Positions 57,599-64,000 of a stretch of 64,000 bases of DNA are shown here, one piece after another. This DNA is from Ideonella_A sakaiensis_A (lineage in GTDB: Bacteria > Pseudomonadota > Gammaproteobacteria > Burkholderiales > Burkholderiaceae_C): NCBI RefSeq assembly GCF_048320135.1, contig NZ_CP182947.1:2604001-2668000 (forward strand), given 5' to 3'. Position 1 is the stretch's first letter. Each line of letters opens with the position of its first letter. The notes below the pieces were generated by a model. It made no database searches, was not told where the DNA came from, and saw nothing but the letters and a program-made list of their open reading frames with translations. The position numbers and the translations under genes were made by a program.

Positions 57599-58990
57599 AT
57601 GCGCCAGCTCAGCGCACGGCAGGCGGCCTGCCTCGACGCCGACACCAACCACAGCAATGCCAATGTCAGCCTGCTGCACATCTTCGATCAGGCGACGGCG
57701 CCGGGCGGCGTGGTGCGCTTCAAGGCGATCCTGGCGCAGATCGAGCGGCGGCTGCACGGCCTGCCGCTGTTCCGGCAGCGGCTGCAGCCGGTGCCACTCG
57801 GGCTGGACCGGCCCTATTGGGTCGACGATGCGCATTTCGACGTCGAATACCACGTCCGCCACATCGCATTGCCGAAGCCGGGTGACTGGCGCCAGTTCTG
57901 CATCCAGGCCTCGCGGCTGCACGCCCGCCCGCTCGACCTCGGCCGGCCGCTGTGGGAGGCCTATGTCATCGAAGGGCTGGACAGCTTTCGCGATCTGCCG
58001 GCCGGCAGTTTTGCGCTGCTCGTCAAGACCCACCTGGCAGCGCTTGGCCTGGGCCAGATCGCCGAACTGAGCGAGGGGCTGCTCGAGGCCAGCGCGACGC
58101 CCGAGGCGGCGCCACCACGCGAACCATGGATGGCCAGGCCGGTGCCGGGACAGCTGGCGCTGGCCAGCCGCGGCGTCTGGCAGTCGGCGCATTCGCCGCT
58201 GCGGCTGGCCCGGCCGCTGGTCAAGCTGGCTCGCCAGGCGGCGCCGGCGGCGCTGGCGCTGGCCGGTGAAATCCTGCGTCATCCGCCGGATCTGCCGGTG
58301 ACCCGCTTCACCTCGGTGGTGTCGCCGCACCGCGTCTTCGAGACCCGCCGCTTTGCCGAGGCCGATTTCCAGCGCATCGCGCGGCTGGTGCGCGGCGCCA
58401 CTGTCGACGATGTCGTGTTGGCGGTCTGCGGTGATGCGCTGCGCCGTTATCTGCTGCTGCAGCATGAATTGCCGGCCGAACACGAGCTGGTGGCCCACCT
58501 GCCCGATCCCGGCGATGCGAGCGGCGCATCGTGGCGCCAGGTCGCCCTCGGCACGACACTGGCCGAGCCGGTGCAGCGACTGCGGGCGATTCGCGCGCAA
58601 CGGCTGCCCGGTTCACCATCGGCGGCGCTGTCCAGCGACCGGCCGCCGCAGGCCACCTGCAGCATCAGCCTGCTGCCGGCGCCGGCACAGGCGCTGTTCC
58701 TCTGCGGCGCGCAGTTGAGTTATTTTTCAGCGATCCTGCCGATCGAGGACGGCATGGGCCTGTCGTTTGCGGTGACGCGTCACGACGGCAAGCTGGTGAT
58801 TTCGCCAACCAGCTGCCGTGAACTGCTGCCCGACCCGGAAGTGCTCGCCGGCTGCCTTCGGCAAGCTTTCGAGGCACTGCTGGCGGCGGCGCGCACGCCG
58901 CGCGCCGGCAACCGACGCGGCAGCGTCAAACCGGCAGCTTCGCGTGCGTCAGCATCCGGTAAAACGCCCCGGAAGCGCCGCCCGGCTTGA
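57599..58990 (+). CDS. WS/DGAT-family acyltransferase with degenerate active-site motif
   Basis: A 463-residue protein with the bifunctional wax ester synthase/diacylglycerol acyltransferase fold: PLGLDRPYWVDDAHFDVEYHVRHIALP, RPLDLGRPLWEAYVIEG and VDDVVLAVCGDALRRYL are recognisable. The catalytic HHxxxDG motif is altered: the aligned sequence is THLAALG (His145 kept; first His and the Asp lost). Activity may be changed or lost. The ATG at 57599 has no obvious ribosome-binding site. The last 65 bp overlap, on the opposite strand, the end of an alpha/beta hydrolase gene, and the Arg/Ser-rich tail comes from that overlap. The ~310 bp before it hold the MITE-like element. Confidence 0.82.
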   Translation: MRQLSARQAACLDADTNHSNANVSLLHIFDQATAPGGVVRFKAILAQIERRLHGLPLFRQRLQPVPLGLDRPYWVDDAHFDVEYHVRHIALPKPGDWRQFCIQASRLHARPLDLGRPLWEAYVIEGLDSFRDLPAGSFALLVKTHLAALGLGQIAELSEGLLEASATPEAAPPREPWMARPVPGQLALASRGVWQSAHSPLRLARPLVKLARQAAPAALALAGEILRHPPDLPVTRFTSVVSPHRVFETRRFAEADFQRIARLVRGATVDDVVLAVCGDALRRYLLLQHELPAEHELVAHLPDPGDASGASWRQVALGTTLAEPVQRLRAIRAQRLPGSPSAALSSDRPPQATCSISLLPAPAQALFLCGAQLSYFSAILPIEDGMGLSFAVTRHDGKLVISPTSCRELLPDPEVLAGCLRQAFEALLAAARTPRAGNRRGSVKPAASRASASGKTPRKRRPA

Positions 58991-59738
58991 ACGGCGTCCA
59001 TCCGCCTTCGGGTTGGGCCAGCCGATCGCCAACGATCGCCAGCACCATCGGATTGAAGCCGAGGCCGATGTGGCTGCCGGCGACCCGGATATTTTCGCAA
59101 TGCGCCGGGTCGCCATCGATCGTCGCCTCCTGCGGCGGCACGATGCCGTCGCTGATCGAATACAGGCAGCTGATCGGCACCGGCGGCAATTCGCGTTGCC
59201 GCAGTTTGCGGATCCGCGGCTGCATCGCATGCACCGCAGGCCCCATCGGATGGGCAAACATCCGGTACAGCGCTTTCACCAGCGGCGAGGCCTTGCTGCC
59301 GTGTTCGTCGACGCTGACCGGGCTGCCGAGCGTGATCACCTGACGCACGCAATCGGTCGCCTGCAGCGCGCCGATCATCGCGAACACACCACCGAGGCTC
59401 CAGCCAACCAGGCTGACCTTGCGGCCGGTGCGGTGGTGCAGGTGGCGGATCTGCTGGACCAGTGCATCGACGTGGCGCGGCTGCAGGCCGACATTGCGGC
59501 CGAGCCCCCAGCTCGCGACGTCGTAGCCGCGGCCACGCAGAAAGCGCTTCAATGCGACCAGCGTGCTTTCGTCGGCCATGAAGCCGGGCAGCAGCAATAC
59601 CGGATGGCCGTCGCCGCGGGGAATACCCTTCATCAACGGCCAGCTGAGCGGCAACAGCGCAATTTCGCCAAGCGCACGCAACTCGAGCAGCGAATGCAGC
59701 CCGTGTGGTGAACCGGTATGTGAGTGACGCTTTGCCAT
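58926..59738 (-). CDS. Alpha/beta hydrolase (lipase/PHB-hydrolase-like)
   Basis: A 270-residue hydrolase: LLLPGFMADEST (oxyanion region), VGWSLGGVFAMIG (nucleophile elbow) and NIRVAGSHIGLGFNP with the likely His. No signal peptide. It is convergent with the WS/DGAT gene and their 3' ends overlap by 65 bp, an arrangement that would give antisense transcripts. Lipid or ester hydrolysis beside a lipid-forming acyltransferase is suggestive, but the substrate is unknown. The start at 59738 is chosen as the first sound ATG; the frame runs on without a better one. Confidence 0.83.
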   Translation of the reverse strand: MAKRHSHTGSPHGLHSLLELRALGEIALLPLSWPLMKGIPRGDGHPVLLLPGFMADESTLVALKRFLRGRGYDVASWGLGRNVGLQPRHVDALVQQIRHLHHRTGRKVSLVGWSLGGVFAMIGALQATDCVRQVITLGSPVSVDEHGSKASPLVKALYRMFAHPMGPAVHAMQPRIRKLRQRELPPVPISCLYSISDGIVPPQEATIDGDPAHCENIRVAGSHIGLGFNPMVLAIVGDRLAQPEGGWTPFKPGGASGAFYRMLTHAKLPV

Positions 59739-59854
59739 GCAGCAGCGCGGAGTCCTGAAGACCCCATTGTCGGCGTCCAGGACGGCGAAAAACCGGGACC
59801 TGTCCCCAAAATGGCCGGAACTTTGAGCTGCGGCCTGCCCAGCGCCGCTGCTGA

Positions 59855-60997
59855 TCAAACGTAGCAAGGGCCTTCGATCAGCGGATGTTCGTCGATGAAG
59901 GCCTGGTCGATCGTCAGGCCGATGCCGATGCCTTCGTGCGGCGTGACGCAGCCATTGGCATCGAGCCGGTAGGGCAACTTGTCGGCCAGCAGGTCGCGGA
60001 ACGGGTTCAGCGATGTCACGTCGCCTTCGAAATAGCCGGGGTTGTCGACCGCACAGAGAAAATGGATCGTCGTCGACATGTTGATCGCAGTCGCCGAGGT
60101 GTGCGGATTCACGGTCAGCTTGTGTGCACTGGCCATTGCGGCGATGCGCATCGATTCGGTGATGCCACCGGTCTTCGACAGATCCGGCTGCACGAACGAC
60201 ACGTCGCCGTCATCGAGCAGCGTCGCGAATTCGAAACGCGTGTAGTGGTTTTCGCCGGCGGCCAGCGGCACGCGGCCGAGTTTCGCCGCTGCCGCATAGG
60301 CACGGCGGTCCATCGGCGGAAACGGTTCCTCCAGCCAGCCGACCGCGCATTCCTCGTATGCCGGCATCACCTTGCGCACGTCGTCGACGGTGTAGTTGGT
60401 ATTCGCATCGACCAGGATCGTGATCTGGTCGCCAACCGCGCTGCGAACCGCGCGCACCCGCGCAATGTCCTTTTCCGCGGTATCGCCGACGCGCAGTTTC
60501 AGCGCCCGGTAGCCGTCGCCGACATGGCGCAGCGCTTCTTCGGCCAGCAGAGCCGGCTCCTGCCAGCCGAGTGCGATACCGCCGGCATAGGCCTTGACAG
60601 GTTTTGCCGAGCCACCGAGCAGCCGGTACAGCGGCATCTGTGCATCCTGGCAGCGGATATCCCACAACGCGATGTCGAGGCCGCTCAGCGCCAGCGCTGC
60701 CGCTGCGCCCATGCCGTGGCTCGCGATCTGCATCCTGAACACCTTCGCCCAGACGCCGGCGACATCGCGCGCATCGAAGCCGATCACCAGCTCGCGCATC
60801 GTCGTGTCGATCAGCCTGGCGATCGCGCCGGGACAGCGGCCATGGTGCGCCTCGCCCCAGCCGACATGGCCGTCGTCGGTTTCGACACGCACCAGCACCG
60901 CGTCGCGCTTGACGCTGCGGCCGATGCCGAGCGTGACCGACTTGTCGGCCGGAACGGGAAACGAAATCGGCACGGCGCGGATATCGGCGATTTTCAT
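59855..60997 (-). CDS. Enolase-superfamily (mandelate racemase/muconate lactonizing enzyme) protein 1
   Basis: A 380-residue enzyme of the mandelate racemase group: LALSGLDIALWDIRCQ, GYRALKLRVG (catalytic Lys position), Mg ligands in VDANTNY, EEPFPPMD and AGENHY, then QPDLSKTGGITE and NPHTSATAINM, which give the Asp-His dyad. Members dehydrate or epimerise acid sugars. It lies 23 bp after the dehydrogenase gene stop in a four-gene operon and is a second, divergent copy of the superfamily in that operon; the substrate is not identifiable. AAAGG precedes the ATG at 60997. Confidence 0.9.
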   Translation of the reverse strand: MKIADIRAVPISFPVPADKSVTLGIGRSVKRDAVLVRVETDDGHVGWGEAHHGRCPGAIARLIDTTMRELVIGFDARDVAGVWAKVFRMQIASHGMGAAAALALSGLDIALWDIRCQDAQMPLYRLLGGSAKPVKAYAGGIALGWQEPALLAEEALRHVGDGYRALKLRVGDTAEKDIARVRAVRSAVGDQITILVDANTNYTVDDVRKVMPAYEECAVGWLEEPFPPMDRRAYAAAAKLGRVPLAAGENHYTRFEFATLLDDGDVSFVQPDLSKTGGITESMRIAAMASAHKLTVNPHTSATAINMSTTIHFLCAVDNPGYFEGDVTSLNPFRDLLADKLPYRLDANGCVTPHEGIGIGLTIDQAFIDEHPLIEGPCYV

Positions 60998-61020
60998 GGC
61001 TTGCCTTTGTGGTGAAGGGT

Positions 61021-62010
61021 TCAGTGGGGCTGCTTGTCAGCGGCAAAGACTTCGGGGTTGACGACATTCGACGGCTGCTCGCCGCGCAACAGCGCGAGCA
61101 GGCTGTCGACACTGCCGCGGCTCATGCCGGCCATGCTCGTGTCGGTGATGCCGGCGACATGCGGCGTCAGCAACAGGTTCGGGCAGTCGAAGATCGGCTC
61201 GTCGCCGGTCAGCGGCTGCCTGTCGTGCACGTCGAGCGCCGCACCGCCGAGCCGCCCGGCGCGCAAGGCGTCGAGCAGCGCCACGGTATCGACGACCGGG
61301 CCGCGCGAGACATTGATCAGCACGGCGCCGGGTTTCATCAGCGCCAGCGTCGCGGCATCGACCAGCCCGCGGGTCTGCTCATTCAGCGGGCAGCACAACA
61401 CGACGATGTCGGCTTCGCTGAACAGCCTCGTCTTGTCGGCCGCCTCGATGCCGGCCGGCACGGCTTCGGGTCGCCGCGTCAGACCCAGCACCCGCATGCC
61501 GAGCGCGCCGACGACGGAGCCGAGCCGCGCGCCGATCGCGCCGACACCGACGATGCCGCACACCGCTGCGCCGAGTTCGCTGCTGCGGTCGGCAAGTGGC
61601 CGAGCGGCCGCCCAGCCGTCGCTGCGCAGACGGGCGTCGAGAGTTGCCAGCCGCCGCTTGAAATGAAACATCGCGGCAACGCAATATTCGACAACCGCGG
61701 TGGTATTCGATCCCGGCAGGTTGGCCACCGGAATGCCGCGCGCGGTCGCCGCCTCGACCGGAATCATGTCGAGGCCGACGCCATGGCGCACCACCGCACG
61801 CAACCGCGGCGCGGCATCGAAGATGTCCGGCGGCAGCATGCTGCGCACGATCAGCCCGTCGACATCGGCAATCAAGCGTTTCAGCGTCGCCGCATTCGTA
61901 TCCGGTGCGACGATCACCTCGCAAGCGGCTTCGAGCTGCGGCAACAAAGCCGGATGGATGGCATTGGTCAGCAGCACCCGCGGCCGTCGGTCGCGCAGAT
62001 CATTCGACAA
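61021..62010 (-). CDS. D-isomer-specific 2-hydroxyacid dehydrogenase
   Basis: A 329-residue NAD(P)-dependent dehydrogenase of the phosphoglycerate dehydrogenase family: Rossmann motif GIVGVGAIGARLGSVV, RHGVGLDMIPVEAA, LINVSRGPVVDT (catalytic Arg), and the Glu/His region DEPIFDCPNLLLTPHVAG. The start is a TTG at 62010, overlapping the FAH-family gene by 11 bp with GGGAG upstream; no suitable ATG in this frame is nearby. It probably oxidises or reduces a sugar-acid intermediate of the pathway. Confidence 0.88.
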   Translation of the reverse strand: MSNDLRDRRPRVLLTNAIHPALLPQLEAACEVIVAPDTNAATLKRLIADVDGLIVRSMLPPDIFDAAPRLRAVVRHGVGLDMIPVEAATARGIPVANLPGSNTTAVVEYCVAAMFHFKRRLATLDARLRSDGWAAARPLADRSSELGAAVCGIVGVGAIGARLGSVVGALGMRVLGLTRRPEAVPAGIEAADKTRLFSEADIVVLCCPLNEQTRGLVDAATLALMKPGAVLINVSRGPVVDTVALLDALRAGRLGGAALDVHDRQPLTGDEPIFDCPNLLLTPHVAGITDTSMAGMSRGSVDSLLALLRGEQPSNVVNPEVFAADKQPH

Positions 62011-62890
62011 AGGGAACTCCCGCTTCGATCGGATTGACGAGCCGGCCAATGCCTTCGACTTCCACGCTGATCGTCGTCCCGGGCCGTAGCCAGGCCGGCG
62101 GCTCGTGCATCGCGGCGACACCGGCCGGCGTGCCGGTGGCGATCACGTCGCCGGGCTCGAGCGGATAGCGGTACGACAGCCAGGAGATCAGCTCGGGAAT
62201 GCGAAACAGCATCGTCGCGGTGCTGCCGTCCTGCAGCTTGCGCCCGTCGATGTCGAGACGGATGCCGAGCCGGTGCGGGTCGGCGATCTCGTCGGCGCTG
62301 ACCAGCCACGGCCCGAGCGGCGAGCTTGCCGGCAGATTCTTGCCGCGCACGAAATTGCCACCATCGGCCTTGATCAGCGCACTGCCGCTGACATCGTTGT
62401 GCGCGGTATAGCCGGCGATGATGCCCATCACTTGCCCGGGCTCGATGCGCAGTGCGCGGCGGCCGATGACCACCGCCAGTTCGCCTTCGTAACCGACGTT
62501 GCCCGCATCGGGTGGCAACCGGATCGGCTCGCCGGGGCCGACGACGGTCTTGCCCGAGCGGAAGAAGGTCACCGGCTCGGCCGGATGCGCCATGCCGCGC
62601 TCGGCCAGCGCATCGGTGAAATTGAATGCCGCGCCGAGGATCTTGCCGGGCTGCAGCGGCGCGAGCAGCTGCAGCCCGGCCAGCGGACGCAGTGCCGCGG
62701 CATCGATCTCGGCAGCACGGATGCGCTGTACGAAGCCGTCGAGGCCGCGCTCGACCATCGCCAGCAGCGACGGCGCGCAGCCATCGAGCAATGCCGTGCA
62801 GGATCGGTGCGACAGGTCGATGACCTGGTCGCCTCGGATCGCACCGGCGACCGGCGCGCCGTCATCGCCGCGGAAAGTGACAAAACGCAT
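62000..62890 (-). CDS. Fumarylacetoacetate hydrolase (FAH) family protein
   Basis: A 296-residue FAH-fold protein: ILGAAFNFTDALAERGM, VTFFRSGKTVVGPGEPI, NVGYEGELAVVIGRRAL with metal-binding Glu residues, AGYTAHNDVSGS and the ending VSVEVEGIGRLVNPI. Members cut C-C bonds of diketo acids or act as acylpyruvases or sugar-acid lyases; many occur with 2-hydroxyacid dehydrogenases and mandelate-racemase-like dehydratases in acid-sugar catabolism. The ATG at 62890 has AGGAG 8 bp upstream and lies 18 bp after the stop of the next gene upstream. Confidence 0.9.
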   Translation of the reverse strand: MRFVTFRGDDGAPVAGAIRGDQVIDLSHRSCTALLDGCAPSLLAMVERGLDGFVQRIRAAEIDAAALRPLAGLQLLAPLQPGKILGAAFNFTDALAERGMAHPAEPVTFFRSGKTVVGPGEPIRLPPDAGNVGYEGELAVVIGRRALRIEPGQVMGIIAGYTAHNDVSGSALIKADGGNFVRGKNLPASSPLGPWLVSADEIADPHRLGIRLDIDGRKLQDGSTATMLFRIPELISWLSYRYPLEPGDVIATGTPAGVAAMHEPPAWLRPGTTISVEVEGIGRLVNPIEAGVPFVE

Positions 62891-62908
62891 GCGTGCTCCT
62901 GTGTTCGC

Positions 62909-64000
62909 TCAGCCGATGCGGTAACGGTCGAGCACGCTGCGGTCGATCTCGATGCCCAGGCCGGCGCCGGTCGGGATCTGCACCTTGCCGCGATGCTGAA
63001 CGATCGGCTCCTTCGCAAGCAGGTCGCGGAACGGGTTTTCGCATTGCTCGAATTCGAACATCGGCGGCATCGGCCGAAAGCTCGGCGGCTGGTCCGGCAG
63101 CGCGGCGAGGAAATGCAGCGTCGCGGCGACACCAATCACCGAGCCCCAGGCATGCGGCACGCATTCGACACCGTGCGCGGCGGCCAGCGTCGCGATCTTG
63201 CGGCACTCGCTGATGCCGCCGGCGGCACAGACATCGGGCTGGATGATGTCCATCGCCTTGCGCACGACCAGGTCGCGAAAGCCCCATCGCGTCATCTCGT
63301 TCTCGCCGCCGGCCACCGCCATGTCGAGCGCACGCGTGACCTCGACATAACCGTCGACATCCTCCGGCGAGATCGGCTCCTCGAACCATTCGATGTCGAG
63401 CTTCTCGAGTTCACGGCCGATGCGGATCGCCTGCGGCACCGTCATGCAATGGTTGGCATCGACCATCAGCCGCACGTCCGGGCCGATCGCGTCGCGCACC
63501 GCCGCGACGCGGCGGATGTCGAGTTTCGGATCGCCGAGGCCGATCTTCATCTTGACCGCGGTGAAGCCTTCCTCGACATAGCCCTGCGCCTCCTCGACGG
63601 CCTCCTCGATCAGCCGGTCCATGTCGATGAAATAGAGGCCCGTTGCATAACAGGTGACCTCGCTGCGGAAGGCGCCGCCGATCAGCTTGTGGATCGGCTT
63701 GCCGCAGGCCTTGCCGACGATGTCCCACAACGCGATGTCGATGCCGCTGAGCGCTGCCGCTGCCATGCCCTTGCCGCCGTAGTCCTTGATCCGGTTGTAG
63801 AGATCCTCCCAGATGACTTCGACGTCGAAGGCGTCGCGGCCGATGATGCGTGGCGCGAACTGCGTCTCGATATAGGCCTTCGCAACGGCTGACGGCCCAT
63901 AACATTCGCCCCAACCGACGATGCCGTCGGCGGTCTCGATCTCGACGATGCACGAGCCGCGCGTCTTGTACAGCCAGCCGCGCGACGAGGTGAACGGCCG
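62909..64000 (-). CDS. Enolase-superfamily (mandelate racemase/muconate lactonizing enzyme) protein 2, partial
   Basis: The N-terminus lies beyond the window; 364 codons are visible. Motifs: AAALSGIDIALWDIVGKA, FTAVKMKIGLG (Lys-x-Lys), Mg ligands VDANHCM, EEPISPED and GENEM, then QPDVCAAGGISE and PHAWGSVIG, giving the His-Asp dyad. It is closely related in layout to protein 1 (59855) but with a different active-site surround. Acid-sugar dehydration is likely. Confidence 0.9.
   Translation of the reverse strand, partial: RPFTSSRGWLYKTRGSCIVEIETADGIVGWGECYGPSAVAKAYIETQFAPRIIGRDAFDVEVIWEDLYNRIKDYGGKGMAAAALSGIDIALWDIVGKACGKPIHKLIGGAFRSEVTCYATGLYFIDMDRLIEEAVEEAQGYVEEGFTAVKMKIGLGDPKLDIRRVAAVRDAIGPDVRLMVDANHCMTVPQAIRIGRELEKLDIEWFEEPISPEDVDGYVEVTRALDMAVAGGENEMTRWGFRDLVVRKAMDIIQPDVCAAGGISECRKIATLAAAHGVECVPHAWGSVIGVAATLHFLAALPDQPPSFRPMPPMFEFEQCENPFRDLLAKEPIVQHRGKVQIPTGAGLGIEIDRSVLDRYRIG

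Noticed and set aside
53597..58600. A minus-strand open frame of 1667 codons.
   Set aside because: It lies antisense to several well-supported genes (propeller cyclase, PsiF-like, start of WS/DGAT) and is Arg/Ala/Gln-rich with no domain. Long antisense frames are expected in DNA of this GC content.
59739..59854. A regulatory RNA or terminator between the hydrolase and enolase-type genes.
   Set aside because: No stable hairpin with a T-run or conserved motif was seen in this 116-bp gap.

Overview
The window reads as a GC-rich chromosome segment from a proteobacterium, most likely a betaproteobacterium of Burkholderiales or Rhodocyclales type. The support is a Bug-type tricarboxylate-binding receptor, the divergent rsmI/yraN pair, a DiaA-like plus BON (DolP) pair, a caa3-type oxidase operon and dense reading frames coupled by ATGA or GTGA overlaps. 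The assignment is inference from gene content, not from a phylogenetic marker. No rRNA, tRNA, transposase, phage gene or CRISPR array was seen.

Layout. 0-6 kb holds housekeeping genes: the start of a Tat-exported intradiol dioxygenase, DAHP synthase (aroG) behind an aromatic leader peptide and attenuator, cyclopropane fatty acid synthase, TldD, RsmI and, divergent, YraN. 6.0-10.6 kb is a minus-strand operon of five overlapping genes (VTT membrane protein, ATP-grasp protein, YHS lipoprotein, patatin lipoprotein, unknown). 10.7-14.2 kb holds a lipase-like lipoprotein with a Pro-Ala repeat linker and an RsbQ-like hydrolase coupled to a PAS histidine kinase. 14.3-30.8 kb is a 13-gene minus-strand glycan operon: UDP-xylose and UDP-galactose supply, a glycosidase-glycosyltransferase fusion, two ABC exporters, further glycosyltransferases, modifying enzymes (GNAT/CelD, PIG-L deacetylase, pyruvyl transferase, two hexapeptide acyltransferases) and a CBM9-like/beta-barrel outer-membrane protein. 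A sigma-54-like promoter lies upstream.

31.4-37.0 kb is a plus-strand run: DiaA-like SIS protein, DolP, a Bug receptor, an SRPBCC protein, a VOC protein, a class-3-lipase-like lipoprotein and an EamA transporter. 37.05-40.4 kb is a compact four-gene operon (HAD hydrolase, MoaD/ThiS-like protein, BNR-repeat protein, LanC-like cyclase). 40.5-47.7 kb is a caa3-type cytochrome c oxidase operon with two subunit III genes and heme O synthase. 48.4-57.3 kb holds an aldo/keto reductase, a DUF6064-like membrane protein, a periplasmic binding protein coupled to a hybrid kinase, a PsiF-like protein and a double-propeller diguanylate cyclase. After a 159-bp MITE-like palindrome come a degenerate WS/DGAT acyltransferase and, convergent and overlapping it, an alpha/beta hydrolase. 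59.9-64 kb is a sugar-acid catabolic operon (two enolase-superfamily dehydratase-like proteins, a 2-hydroxyacid dehydrogenase, an FAH-family protein), cut by the window end.

Most striking points: the aromatic attenuator before aroG; the RsbQ/PAS-kinase pair; the VTT/ATP-grasp/YHS/patatin operon; the LanC/MoaD/BNR/HAD operon; the glycan operon that appears to split the usual rsmI-yraN-diaA-dolP neighbourhood; and the palindromic element at 57.3 kb.
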